64,000 nt of DNA, from the NCBI RefSeq assembly GCF_042666655.1, contig NZ_JBHTDE010000002.1, positions 496,001 to 560,000 of the forward strand, in the 5' to 3' direction. Source of the DNA: Paracraurococcus sp042666655 (GTDB lineage: Bacteria; Pseudomonadota; Alphaproteobacteria; Acetobacterales; Acetobacteraceae). This document shows positions 1 to 7,822 of the stretch, in pieces (within the stretch, counting starts at the first letter, position 1; each line of letters starts with the position of its first letter). The position numbers and the translations under genes are program-made. The notes under the pieces are model-generated. The model was not told where the DNA came from. It made no database searches and saw only the letters and a program-made list of their open reading frames with translations.

Positions 1-122
1 CGGGCAAGGAGCGCCCCCAGCGCGGCCGCCCGGTCCGGTCCCAGCAGCCGCACCAGCGCGAAGAGCCCACGCACCACCCCTGCGACGGCGCGATCCGCCG
101 CCCGCCGCAGCAGGGCCCGCAT
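1..122 (-). CDS. lpxXL: LpxXL-like lipid A acyltransferase, N-terminus only
   Basis: Only the first 40 or so codons are in the window; the gene runs off the left edge. The visible N-terminus (MRALLRRAADRAVAGV...) has a basic start followed by a hydrophobic stretch (LFALVRLLGP), as in LpxL/HtrB-type acyltransferases, which begin with a membrane anchor. The ATG lies 2 bases downstream of the adh2XL stop, so the two are translationally linked. The assignment rests mostly on context: in rhizobia the order acpXL–fabZ–fabF–fabF–adh–lpxXL encodes synthesis and transfer of a very-long-chain hydroxy fatty acid to lipid A, and the same order is seen here. The catalytic HX4D motif would lie outside the window and cannot be checked. 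Confidence 0.6.
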   Translation of the reverse strand, partial: MRALLRRAADRAVAGVVRGLFALVRLLGPDRAAALGALLA

Positions 123-124
123 GG

Positions 125-1147
125 CTAGAGGGTGACGACCAGCTTGCCGAAGACCTGCCGGCTTTCCAGCCGCTGCAGCGCCGCGGCGAAGCCTTCCAGC
201 GGCGTCACCGTATCCAGCACCGGTGTCAGCCCGCCGGCCATCTTCGCCAGCCCGTCGGCGATGTTGCGCATCGATGCGCCGAAGCTGCCGAAGATGTGGA
301 GCTGGCGCTGGAAGATCATCATCAGGTTGGTCTCGGCCGAGACGCCCGAGGTGCTGCCGCAGGTCACCAGCCGCCCGCCCATCCGCAGCGACAGCAGGCT
401 GCCGGCCCAGGTGGTGGCGCCGACATGCTCGAACACCACGTCGACGCCGCGCTTCTTCGTCACCTTGCGCGCCACGCTCTCGAAGCGGTCGTCGGTGTAG
501 TTGACCACATGGTCGGCTCCGAGCGCCTTCGCCTGGGCGCATTTCTCGTCGGAGCCCGCGGTGGCGATGACCGTGCAACCCAGCGCCTTGGCCATCTTCA
601 CCGCGACGGTCCCGATCCCCGACCCCGCCGCCTGGATCAGGATGGTCTCGCCCGGCTGCAGCTTGGCGTTGTCGAACAGCATGTGCTCGACCGTGCTGAA
701 GGTGATCGCGGCGCAGGCCGCGTCGTTGACCGAGACGCCGTCCGGCACCGGCACCAGCAGCCGCGCGCTCTGGTTCATGTATTCCTGGGCGAAGCCATCG
801 ACATGGAAGCCCTTCACCCCGGCGACGTTCTCGCAGAGGTTGTCGCGGCCTTCCCGGCAGGCCCGGCAATGGCCGCAGGTCAGCGCGCCGTAGGGCACGG
901 CCAACTGGCCGATGCGCCAGCCGCTCACGCCCTCGCCGAGCGCCGCGACCTCGCCCACCGCCTCGGCGCCCACCGTCAGCGGCAGGGCCCGCTTGGCGAA
1001 GGCCATGCCGCGCCAGCCCCAGACGTCGATGTGGTTGAGCGCCACGGCGCGCATGCGCAGCCGCACCTCGCCGGGGCCGGGCGGCGGCGGCTCGGGGACG
1101 TCGACCAGGCGGGTGTCGCGGTCGCCGAAGAGCTGCAGGGCGCGCAT
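125..1147 (-). CDS. adh2XL: Zinc-type MDR alcohol dehydrogenase of the acpXL cluster
   Basis: A 340-residue medium-chain dehydrogenase/reductase. The N-terminal GroES-like half carries the structural zinc motif CGHCRACREGRDNLC near residues 92–106. The NAD(P)-binding half has a glycine-rich loop (AAGSGIGTVAVKMAK) near residue 170. The position between the paired ketosynthases and lpxXL matches the rhizobial adh2XL gene of the lipid A very-long-chain fatty acid cluster; its exact reaction there is not established as far as I know. A hydroxyacyl or ketoacyl oxidoreductase step is an inference. It is separated from the upstream fabF1XL by a 170-base spacer holding one copy of the dispersed palindromic element, unusual inside an otherwise tight operon. 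A plain quinone oxidoreductase role is possible. Confidence 0.75.
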   Translation of the reverse strand: MRALQLFGDRDTRLVDVPEPPPPGPGEVRLRMRAVALNHIDVWGWRGMAFAKRALPLTVGAEAVGEVAALGEGVSGWRIGQLAVPYGALTCGHCRACREGRDNLCENVAGVKGFHVDGFAQEYMNQSARLLVPVPDGVSVNDAACAAITFSTVEHMLFDNAKLQPGETILIQAAGSGIGTVAVKMAKALGCTVIATAGSDEKCAQAKALGADHVVNYTDDRFESVARKVTKKRGVDVVFEHVGATTWAGSLLSLRMGGRLVTCGSTSGVSAETNLMMIFQRQLHIFGSFGASMRNIADGLAKMAGGLTPVLDTVTPLEGFAAALQRLESRQVFGKLVVTL

Positions 1148-1174
1148 CAGGGGTACTCGCTGGAAGAAGCAAGG

Positions 1175-1308
1175 AAGGCTGGGGAGAAGGCATTCTCCCC
1201 AGACCCCTCACCTATTTCTGGGAGTCGGCACCTGCCGCGCGGCAGGTGCCGACTCACGAAAAGCAAAGGTGGGGTCTGGGGAGGAAATGCCTTTTCCTCC
1301 CCAGCCTT
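1175..1308. repeat. Palindromic intergenic element, copy 1
   Basis: The element starts AAGGCTGGGGAG and ends with the inverted form CTCCCCAGCCTT. Its centre, 1222–1255, is a perfect 34-base palindrome whose half reads GAGTCGGCACCTGCCG. Each arm also holds its own hairpin, so the RNA could fold as three stems or as one long rod. This copy lies between codirectional fabF1XL and adh2XL, inside the lipid A operon. Orientation is taken as forward (arm with CACCTATTTCTG on the left). Confidence 0.9.
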
Positions 1309-1316
1309 GTTCTCGC

Positions 1317-2594
1317 TCACGGCGCCGCCCCGATCACCAGGCAGACATTCTGCCCGCCGAAGCCGAAGCTGTTCGACAGCACCCGCGCGACCTTCGCCGG
1401 CCGCGCCACGTTCGGCACCACGTCCAGGCCTAGCGTGGGGTCGGGCGTCTCGTGGTTGATGGTCGGCGGCAGCATCCCGTCGCGGATGGTCAGCAGGCTG
1501 AACACCGCCTCGATCGCCCCGGCAGCCGACAGCGTATGGCCGATCATGGATTTGTTCGACGAGATCGGCGGGCAAGCATCGCCGAATACGGCGCGCATCC
1601 CCAGTGTCTCCATCTTGTCGTTCTCCGGCGTGCCGGTGCCGTGGCCGTTGACGTAGTCGATGTCCCTGGGCTCCAGCCCGGCATCGGCGATCGCCGCCCG
1701 CATGGCGCCGATGATCGCCGCGCCATCCGGATTGGACCGGGTGCGGTGGAAGCTGTCCGCCCGTTCCCCGGCGCCGAGCAGCAGGCCGAGCACCGTGGCG
1801 CCGCGCGCCTCGGCGCTCTCGAGGCTCTCCAGCACCAGCGCCGCGGCGCCCTCGCTCATCACGAAGCCCTCGCGGGTCTTCTCGAAGGGGCGGGACGCCT
1901 TGGTCGGGTCGTCGTTGCGCGTCGACAGCGCCGAGAGCAGGGAGAAGCGGATCAGCGCCTCCGGCTGCACGCTGCCCTCGGCGCCGATGCAGAGCGCGGC
2001 GGCGCTCTCGCCGCGTTGGATCGCCTCGATGCCAAGCTGGATCGCCGAGGCGCCGGTGGCGCAGGCGGTGGTCAGCGAGACCGGCGCGCCCTCGGTGCCG
2101 AAGCGGTCGGCCAGCCTTTCGCCGACGCCGCCGAACAGCGCGCCCTCGAACAGGTCGACGCGGCCGGTGGCGGCATGGACCATCTCCGGGTAGCGAACGG
2201 TCTGGGCGCCGTTGCCGCTGCGGGCCAGTTCCAGCCGCTGCGGCCACTCGACCTCGACCGGCGGCATGCCGAGGAAGAGTGGCCCGGGGAAATGTCCATC
2301 GGTGCCGAGCCGGGCGGCGGCGATCGCCTCCGCGCCGGCCAGCGCACCCATGCTCTCGACCCGGCCGGGGGAGGTGAGGGGCGTGCCGCCGGCATCCTCG
2401 GCCAGGTCGACCTGTCCGGCGATGGTGGTGCGCAGGTGCTCGGTCGGGAAGCGGGTAATGCGCCGGATGCCCGAGCGCCCGGCCAGCAGCCCGGCCCAGC
2501 TCTCGGCGACGCCAATGCCGAGCGGCGTCACCAGGCCGATGCCGGTGACGGCCACGACGTGGCGGCCGAGATGGTCGCGTGTCCTGCTGTTCAT
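1317..2594 (-). CDS. fabF1XL: Beta-ketoacyl-ACP synthase II (catalytic partner)
   Basis: A 425-residue condensing enzyme of the FabF type. The full active site is visible: the nucleophile Cys in TTACATGAS, the first His in NGHGTGTP, and the Lys and second His in NKSMIGHTLSAAGA. It should elongate acyl chains on the dedicated carrier AcpXL. The ATG at 2594 overlaps the stop of the upstream fabF2XL as ATGA, so translation is coupled. Immediately upstream is a second ketosynthase without the active-site Cys, which suggests the two act as a heterodimer, as KSalpha/KSbeta pairs do in type II polyketide systems (inference). The stop is followed by the palindromic element at 1175–1308. Confidence 0.9.
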   Translation of the reverse strand: MNSRTRDHLGRHVVAVTGIGLVTPLGIGVAESWAGLLAGRSGIRRITRFPTEHLRTTIAGQVDLAEDAGGTPLTSPGRVESMGALAGAEAIAAARLGTDGHFPGPLFLGMPPVEVEWPQRLELARSGNGAQTVRYPEMVHAATGRVDLFEGALFGGVGERLADRFGTEGAPVSLTTACATGASAIQLGIEAIQRGESAAALCIGAEGSVQPEALIRFSLLSALSTRNDDPTKASRPFEKTREGFVMSEGAAALVLESLESAEARGATVLGLLLGAGERADSFHRTRSNPDGAAIIGAMRAAIADAGLEPRDIDYVNGHGTGTPENDKMETLGMRAVFGDACPPISSNKSMIGHTLSAAGAIEAVFSLLTIRDGMLPPTINHETPDPTLGLDVVPNVARPAKVARVLSNSFGFGGQNVCLVIGAAP

Positions 2595-3751
2595 GCGAAA
2601 GGCTCCGCCGGGGCGATGGGCTCCACCAGGGCCAGTGCCTCGCCGCGCCAGACGCCGAAGCCGGTGACCAGCGCCTGCGGCGCCGCGCCGGCGGCGACGG
2701 TCAGGGCGCCGAGCGCGATACCGGCCGGGAAGGCGGCTTCGATAGGGTGCCCGATCAGGTCGGCGGTCTGGTGCACAGGACCCTGGGCCGGGCCGGAATC
2801 GCGCAGCCCTGTCAGGAAGGCCGCCTCCCCGGCGGTCGGCTCCACGGCGCCGGTAGCACCCGAGATGACCGCATAGCCGGGCTTGAGCTCGAGCCTGCCG
2901 GCCAGCGACGCGGCGGTCGCCTCGGCGGTGTCGGCGCCGCGCCGCCGAGCGGCGCCGGTACGCACCGTGGTCAGCCGGGCGATGCCCGTGGCGCCGCGCG
3001 CCCGCGCGTGGCTCTCGGTCTCCAGCACCAGGAAGGCCGCGGCGGTGCCGGTGACCAGCCCGCCGCCGGCGGCTTGCCGCGCCGCGACCGGGGCCCAGCC
3101 CTCCCGCCAGAGCTGGCCCGAGGCGCCGTAGAGCAGCAGCATGTCCCAGCGCCCGGCGACATAGGCGCCGCCGACCAGCGCGATGCCACCACGGCCTTCG
3201 CCCAGCCGGGCGGCGGCGATCCGCACCGCATCGGCGGCGGCGCTCTCCTCGCCCATGAAGGTGCGGGAGGAGCCAGTGACGCCATGGACGATCGAGATGT
3301 TGCCGGCCAGCAGGTTGGAGAGCTGGGCGAGGAACAGCGTCGGCCGCAGGCCATTGGCCAGCCGCTCGTTCAGCAGCCGGGCGGCGTCCTCGGGCGGCAG
3401 CCGGGCGATCTCGGTGCAGACCGCCTCGTCGAGGCCCACGTCGCGCTCGCCGCCGCCGGCGGCGACGATCAGGTGCATGTCGCGCACCAGGCCGCGCGCG
3501 CCGGCATGGTCGATCGCCAGGCCCGCGGCATAGGTACCGAGCCGCTGCCAGGGTTCCATCTGCCGCTGGTCGCCCTTCTTCGGGATCTGCTTGTCCAGGT
3601 CCAGCGCCGGCATCGGGTGGATCGGGTAGGGCGCGAAGCTGGCGGAATCCACCACCGGCGCGGCGCCGGCCAGCGCGGCCCGGTGCAGCTCGGTGCCCTC
3701 GCCGAGCGAGGAGACCAGGCCGATGCCGGTAATCCAGATGGTCTCGGTCAT
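2591..3751 (-). CDS. fabF2XL: Ketosynthase-like protein lacking the active-site Cys
   Basis: A 386-residue thiolase-fold protein of the FabF family. The N-terminal TGIGLVSSLGEG block is typical, but the nucleophile region reads ISIVHGVTGSSRTF with no Cys, where its partner fabF1XL has TTACATGAS. The first catalytic His also seems lost (ISGATGAVEP in place of NGHGTGTP), while the second is kept in LIGHPIEAA. It therefore resembles a chain-length factor and probably pairs with FabF1XL rather than condensing by itself. It occupies the place of fabF2XL in the rhizobial very-long-chain fatty acid cluster. It lies 42 bases after fabZXL and overlaps fabF1XL by four bases. Confidence 0.82.
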   Translation of the reverse strand: MTETIWITGIGLVSSLGEGTELHRAALAGAAPVVDSASFAPYPIHPMPALDLDKQIPKKGDQRQMEPWQRLGTYAAGLAIDHAGARGLVRDMHLIVAAGGGERDVGLDEAVCTEIARLPPEDAARLLNERLANGLRPTLFLAQLSNLLAGNISIVHGVTGSSRTFMGEESAAADAVRIAAARLGEGRGGIALVGGAYVAGRWDMLLLYGASGQLWREGWAPVAARQAAGGGLVTGTAAAFLVLETESHARARGATGIARLTTVRTGAARRRGADTAEATAASLAGRLELKPGYAVISGATGAVEPTAGEAAFLTGLRDSGPAQGPVHQTADLIGHPIEAAFPAGIALGALTVAAGAAPQALVTGFGVWRGEALALVEPIAPAEPFA

Positions 3752-3793
3752 GGTTGCGGCGGTCCACTCAAGGTCGGGCGGGCCGTGCCACGG

Positions 3794-4270
3794 CTATGGG
3801 CCATGCAGCCCTCCGCCGATCGGACCGCCTATTCCGATCCGCACGGCCTGGGCACGCATGGCGGCCTCGAGCTCCGGCGCGGGGAAGGGCAGGGTGCGGA
3901 AGACCAGCTCGGCATCGCAGATGCGCTTGCCGGCGACCGCGATGCTCGCCTTGGTCACCGCATAGCCGGAGCCGTCATGCTCCAGCTTCGCCGCGACCTC
4001 CAGCCGGGTCTCCGGCACGACGAAGCTGCGGAACTTGGCGTCCTTGACCGCCGACAGGAACGGCATGCGGGCGAAGCCGAAGCGGGCAAGCAGCATGTAG
4101 CCGCTGGCCTGCGCCATGGTCTCGACCAGCAGCACCCCGGGCACCAGCGGGTGGCCGGGAAAGTGCCCCTCGAAGACCGGGCTCTCGGCCGGGACGACCG
4201 CCTCGGCGGCGATGCTCTCGGGATCGACCGCCGTGACGCGGTCGATCATCTGGAAGTATTCAAGGCGCAT
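3794..4270 (-). CDS. fabZXL: 3-hydroxyacyl-ACP dehydratase of the acpXL cluster
   Basis: A 158-residue hot-dog-fold dehydratase. The FabZ signature is present as HFPGHPLVPGVLLVETMAQ, with the catalytic His at residue 36 and Glu at residue 50, the same 14-residue spacing as in E. coli FabZ. It would remove water from 3-hydroxyacyl-AcpXL during chain elongation. The start ATG is 10 bases after the acpXL stop. It is a little longer at the C-terminus than housekeeping FabZ, ending in a Gly/Pro-rich tail. Its role in lipid A acyl synthesis is taken from the neighbours; a general fatty acid role cannot be excluded from sequence alone. Confidence 0.85.
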   Translation of the reverse strand: MRLEYFQMIDRVTAVDPESIAAEAVVPAESPVFEGHFPGHPLVPGVLLVETMAQASGYMLLARFGFARMPFLSAVKDAKFRSFVVPETRLEVAAKLEHDGSGYAVTKASIAVAGKRICDAELVFRTLPFPAPELEAAMRAQAVRIGIGGPIGGGLHGP

Positions 4271-4280
4271 GGCCCGCCGT

Positions 4281-4568
4281 TCAGGCTCCGGCCGTCTTGG
4301 CCGCCACCAACTCGTCGATGCGGGCCGCCAGGTTCTTCAGCACGAAGTACTGCTCGGCCGGGGCGGTGCCGGCATTGACTTCCTGGGTCCAGGCCTCGAC
4401 CGGGACCTTGATGCCGAAAGCTTTGTCGATGGCGAAGACGATGTCGAGGAAGTCCAGGCTGTCGATGCCGAGATCATTGATCACATGGCTATCGGGCGTG
4501 ATCTGCTCGCGGGGGACGTCGGACGTCTCCGCGATGATGTCGGCGATGCGGTCGAGCGCCGAAGCCAT
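4281..4568 (-). CDS. acpXL: Acyl carrier protein AcpXL
   Basis: A 95-residue specialised acyl carrier protein. The phosphopantetheine attachment site is Ser37 or so in LGIDSLDFLDIVFAI, and the long C-terminal part (WTQEVN, EQYFVLKNLAARIDEL) matches rhizobial AcpXL and not the shorter housekeeping AcpP. It carries the growing very-long-chain acyl group later transferred to lipid A by LpxXL. The ATG at 4568 is chosen over an upstream in-frame start at 4640 because CGGAGA lies about 8 bases before it and the family N-terminus begins there. It is the first gene of a six-gene operon that runs to the left edge. Confidence 0.92.
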   Translation of the reverse strand: MASALDRIADIIAETSDVPREQITPDSHVINDLGIDSLDFLDIVFAIDKAFGIKVPVEAWTQEVNAGTAPAEQYFVLKNLAARIDELVAAKTAGA

Positions 4569-4631
4569 GGCGAATCTCCGGATGGTCTGTGAAGGAGGGG
4601 GTCTTTCGCGCGATCCGGCGCGCTTGTCCAG

Positions 4632-4651
4632 CGCCGGCACAAACGCCGGCG
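4632..4651 (-). terminator. Stem-loop between tRNA-Leu and acpXL
   Basis: A perfect 7-base-pair stem (CGCCGGC/GCCGGCG) with a 6-base loop lies downstream of tRNA-Leu and upstream of acpXL on the minus strand. There is no T run, so it may be a processing or attenuation structure, not a terminator. It is short, and such stems occur by chance at this GC content. Confidence 0.3.
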
Positions 4652-4684
4652 TGAACGGCCGCGTGCCGTGACCGGAGTCAGGTC

Positions 4685-4770
4685 TGGTGCCCCCGGGGAG
4701 ATTCGAACTCCCACACCCTCTCGGGCGAGCGATTTTGAGTCGCCTGCGTCTACCGTTCCGCCACAGGGGC
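4685..4770 (-). tRNA. tRNA-Leu (anticodon CAA)
   Basis: The minus strand folds as a class II tRNA: a 7-bp acceptor stem GCCCCTG/CGGGGGC, D arm with GGTAGAC, anticodon loop CTCAAAA giving CAA (reads UUG), a long variable arm, T arm with GTTCGAAT, and an encoded CCA end (4685–4687). It lies upstream of acpXL in the same direction. No integrase or attachment-site duplication was seen near it. Confidence 0.96.
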
Positions 4771-4816
4771 CGCCTGCGCCATCTAGCCCGTGACCCGGCG
4801 GCGGTCCAGCGTCAGG

Positions 4817-5230
4817 CTACTCCCCGGCATGGGTCTCGAAATCGGCTGGCGCCGTGATCTCGACCAGTTCCAGGTCGTCGGAATGCTCGATCTCCCGGTG
4901 GCGGACCCGTGGCGCCTGATAGACGCAGTCGCCGGGGCGCAGCATGACCTCGCCGACATCCTCGTACTCGAAGCGCACCCAGCCCTTCAGGATGAAGACC
5001 ATCTGGAAGGTGACGTCGTGCCAGTGCCAGTGCGGCTGAGCATGCGTCCCCGGCACCGCACGGACGACATTGGCGCCGAAGGCGCCGCCCGAGGCGTCCT
5101 TCATCCCCAGGTCGCGATAGGCGAAGAAGGCGCGCAGCCCGGCGTCGAATTCGGCGCCTTCGGCATGGCGGACGGTGGTGCGGCCGCTGCCGGCCTGCCC
5201 AGGGGGATACAGCGGTGCGTCATCAGGCAT
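4817..5230 (-). CDS. Cupin-domain protein
   Basis: A 137-residue single-domain cupin. The metal-binding motif 1 is seen as HAQPHWHWHDVTFQ near residue 66, and motif 2 as PGDCVYQAPRVRHREIEH near residue 100, so the His/Glu set for a divalent metal is largely present. The ATG at 5230 follows GGGAG at good spacing. It stands alone between tRNA-Leu and a divergent small membrane protein gene, so the context gives no substrate. Cupins of this size are often small-molecule binders or dioxygenase-like enzymes; the reaction is unknown. Confidence 0.8.
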   Translation of the reverse strand: MPDDAPLYPPGQAGSGRTTVRHAEGAEFDAGLRAFFAYRDLGMKDASGGAFGANVVRAVPGTHAQPHWHWHDVTFQMVFILKGWVRFEYEDVGEVMLRPGDCVYQAPRVRHREIEHSDDLELVEITAPADFETHAGE

Positions 5231-5334
5231 AGTTCGGCTCCCTTTTTCGTGTGCGTTCTTCACGGATGCGTGTATTGTCTGCGCATGGCCGACGGATCGG
5301 ACGGCCAGTTCGCCAGCTTGAAGGGATGCCGCGC

Positions 5335-5562
5335 ATGCGGGAAGCCTCCCGACCGCAGGCGCGCGCCGAGCAGCGCGCCCTGACCGTCGCCGTCGTCTGG
5401 ATGCTGCTGGTGCAGCTCGGCTGCGTCCTGCTTTGGGATGCCGGCTGGCTGTCCCGCCAGGCGGCGCTGATCCACTGGCTGATCGTCGGTGTGCTGCCGC
5501 CGGCCTTGGCTCTCTGGGGCATGCGCCAGCCCGACCCTGAGATCGTCCGCCGGCCGAACTGA
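5335..5562 (+). CDS. Small two-helix membrane protein, unknown function
   Basis: About 75 residues. A basic N-terminus with several Arg is followed by two hydrophobic segments, LTVAVVWMLLVQLGCVLLWDA and a second around LIHWLIVGVLPPALALWGM, then a short charged tail. The start at 5335 is chosen because AAGGGA lies 9 bases upstream; the ATG at 5326 is also in frame but has no room for a ribosome site. No family was recognised. It is divergent from the cupin gene, sharing a roughly 100-base spacer, and is followed by a CG-rich spacer of about 130 bases before otsB. Confidence 0.55.
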   Translation: MREASRPQARAEQRALTVAVVWMLLVQLGCVLLWDAGWLSRQAALIHWLIVGVLPPALALWGMRQPDPEIVRRPN

Positions 5563-5696
5563 GGCGGCCGTCGCGCGTTCCTCGCGCGCCCCGCGCCGTC
5601 GCGCCTTCCCGGCAAGCCTCGCGTCGTCGCGCCCTTTTGGGTGGCCTCGCGGCGTCGCGACGCAACTGTCACGACGCCACGGCCTTTCCCAGCCTA

Positions 5697-6461
5697 ATGG
5701 CTGGATCTTTCTTCCTGCCGCCACCGCCAGGTGTGCCCGGGTTGGGCCCCATCGGTCGCGCGGCATTGCTCCTTGATTTCGATGGCACCCTGGTGGAGAT
5801 CGCCGCCCGGCCCGATGCCGTGCGCGTGCCGCCAGAGCTGCCCGGTCTGCTGCGCCGCCTGGCGGGGGAGCTTTCCGGCGCGCTCGCCGTGGTCAGCGGC
5901 CGGCCGCTGCGCGACCTCGACGTCTTCCTGCCGGTGCCGATCGCCATGGCCGGCGACCACGGCGCCTCGCTGCGTCCCGATCCGGGCCAGCCGCCGCTGC
6001 GCCAGGACCTGCCGCATGCCCCCGCCGCATGGCGTGCCCGCGCCGCGCAGTTCCTCGCCGAGCATCCCGCGGCGCTGATCGAGGACAAGGAGCACGGCTT
6101 CGTCATCCATTACCGCCAGGCGCCCGAGCTCGGCCCGGCGGCCGAAGCGCTGCTCGCCTCCCTGGTCGCCGAGGATCCGGCGGCCTTCACCCTGCTGGAA
6201 GCCCGCATGGCCTGGGAGCTGCGCCCACGCGGCGCCTCCAAGGGCACCGCGGTGCAGGCGCTGATGTCGCGCCCGCCCTTCGCCGGCCGTGTCCCGGTCT
6301 TCATCGGCGACGACGTGACCGACGAGGAGGGGATGGAAGTGGCCCGCGGCTTCGGTGGCATGGGGCTGCGCCTGCAGGACGCCTTCGGCAGCCCCGCCGC
6401 GCTGCGCGACTGGCTGGCGCTCGCCGCCGCACCCCCCGGTCCCGCCGGCACCGACCCGTGA
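5697..6461 (+). CDS. otsB: Trehalose-6-phosphate phosphatase
   Basis: A 254-residue HAD-superfamily phosphatase. Motif I is LLLDFDGTLVEIA near residue 28, with the nucleophile Asp and the acid/base Asp. VVSGRPLRDL is the second motif. GDDVTDEEGM near residue 205 supplies the Mg-binding Asp residues. It dephosphorylates trehalose-6-phosphate made by the next gene. The otsA GTG start overlaps its stop as GTGA, so the two form a coupled operon in the order otsB-otsA. Trehalose here is probably an osmo- or desiccation protectant. Confidence 0.93.
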   Translation: MAGSFFLPPPPGVPGLGPIGRAALLLDFDGTLVEIAARPDAVRVPPELPGLLRRLAGELSGALAVVSGRPLRDLDVFLPVPIAMAGDHGASLRPDPGQPPLRQDLPHAPAAWRARAAQFLAEHPAALIEDKEHGFVIHYRQAPELGPAAEALLASLVAEDPAAFTLLEARMAWELRPRGASKGTAVQALMSRPPFAGRVPVFIGDDVTDEEGMEVARGFGGMGLRLQDAFGSPAALRDWLALAAAPPGPAGTDP

Positions 6462-7804
6462 ACCGCCTCGTCATCGTCGCCAACCGCGTTCCCAATCCCC
6501 GGGAACGCGGCGCCACGGCGGGCGGCCTGGCCGTTGCGCTGAAGGATGCCCTGGCGCGGCGGGAGGCGATGTGGTTCGGCTGGTCCGGCCAGATCGCCGA
6601 GCAGACCGCCACCGACCCCACCGAGTTCAAGGCCGGCCGGATCACCTACGCCACGCTCGACCTGGGGCGGGAGGACTACCGCCGCTTCTACCAGGGCTTC
6701 GCCAATGGCTCGCTCTGGCCGACGCTGCACTACCGGCTGGGCCTTTCGCAATTCTCGCGCGAGGACCATGCCGGCTACGGCCGGGTGAACGCCGCCTTCG
6801 CCACCGCCCTGGCGCCGCTGCTGCGCCCCGACGACAGCATCTGGGCGCACGACTTCCACCTGTTCCCCTTCGGCGCCGAGCTGCGCCGGCTGGGCTGCAA
6901 GCAGCGCATCGGCTTCTTCCTGCACGTGCCCTTCCCACCGGGCGGGCTGTTCTGCGCCCTGCCGCGGGCCGAGGAACTGCTCGCCGACCTGGCCGCCTAC
7001 GACGTCATCGGGGTGCAGACCGAGGACGACGCCGCCAACCTGCGCGGCGCCCTGATCGCGGCCGGGCAGGCCGAGGCTGCCGCCCGGGTGCATGCCTTCC
7101 CGATCGGCATCGAGGCCGAGCCTTTCACCATCCTGGCCGAGAAGGCGCTGACCAAGCGGGAGACCGAGCGGTTCCGCACCTCCCTGGTCGACCGCGCGCT
7201 GATCATCGGCGTCGACCGGCTGGACTATACCAAGGGCCTGCCGCAGCGCTTCTGCGGCTACGGCCAGTTGCTGGCGCGGTTCAAGGGGCACCGGTCGAAG
7301 GTCACCTACCTGCAGGTCGCCCCGGTCTCCCGCGGCGACGTGGCGCAGTACCGGGCGCTGCGGCGCGAGCTCGACGAATGGGTCGGCCGCATCAACGGCG
7401 CCTATGCCGAGCCCGACTGGGCGCCGCTGCGCTACATGACCCGCGCGGTGGCGCGGCCGGTCCTGGCCGGCTTCATGCGCATGGCGCGCGTCGGGCTGGT
7501 GACGCCGTTGCGCGACGGGATGAACCTGGTGGCCAAGGAATACATCGCCGCGCAGAACCCGGACGACCCCGGCGTGCTGGTGCTGTCCCGCTTCGCCGGC
7601 GCCGTGGCGCAACTGCCGGGCGCCCTGCTGGTCAACCCGCTGGACCCCGACGAGATCGCCGAGGCGCTCGACCAGGCGCTGACCATGAACCGAGGCGAGC
7701 GCCGGTCGCGCTTCGAGGACTGCGCGGTGTCGGTGCGGCGGGACGGCGCGAAGGCCTGGTGCCGCGACTTCCTCGGCGTGCTCGAAGGCGCCAACGACGC
7801 CTGA
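6458..7804 (+). CDS. otsA: Trehalose-6-phosphate synthase
   Basis: A 448-residue GT20 glycosyltransferase. Recognisable blocks are RLVIVANRVP at the N-terminus, the glycine loop GGLAVALKDAL, WFGWSG, HDFHLFPFGAELR, FFLHVPFPP, VDRLDYTKGLPQRF and the nucleotide-sugar block TPLRDGMNLVAKEYIAAQ. It joins UDP-glucose and glucose-6-phosphate into trehalose-6-phosphate. The start is a GTG overlapping the otsB stop, which gives the VNRLVIVANRV N-terminus expected of the family. It converges with the hybrid kinase gene, with 18 bases between the stops. Confidence 0.95.
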   Translation: MNRLVIVANRVPNPRERGATAGGLAVALKDALARREAMWFGWSGQIAEQTATDPTEFKAGRITYATLDLGREDYRRFYQGFANGSLWPTLHYRLGLSQFSREDHAGYGRVNAAFATALAPLLRPDDSIWAHDFHLFPFGAELRRLGCKQRIGFFLHVPFPPGGLFCALPRAEELLADLAAYDVIGVQTEDDAANLRGALIAAGQAEAAARVHAFPIGIEAEPFTILAEKALTKRETERFRTSLVDRALIIGVDRLDYTKGLPQRFCGYGQLLARFKGHRSKVTYLQVAPVSRGDVAQYRALRRELDEWVGRINGAYAEPDWAPLRYMTRAVARPVLAGFMRMARVGLVTPLRDGMNLVAKEYIAAQNPDDPGVLVLSRFAGAVAQLPGALLVNPLDPDEIAEALDQALTMNRGERRSRFEDCAVSVRRDGAKAWCRDFLGVLEGANDA

Positions 7805-7822
7805 GCGGCCCGGCCGCAACGG

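Noticed and set aside
1175..1308. Proteins apparently ending or starting in the palindromic elements (peptides such as TCRAAG or HLPRGRC)
   Set aside because: These peptides recur because frames read through copies of the repeat; they are not a protein domain.
4685..4770. tRNA-Leu and tRNA-Gln as integration sites of a genomic island
   Set aside because: No integrase, no duplicated tRNA 3' end and no change of gene content was seen beside either tRNA.
5563..5696. Clustered TCGCG words and the palindrome CGTCGCGACG before otsB
   Set aside because: They look striking but are expected in such CG-rich sequence; no spacing pattern supports an operator or repeat array.
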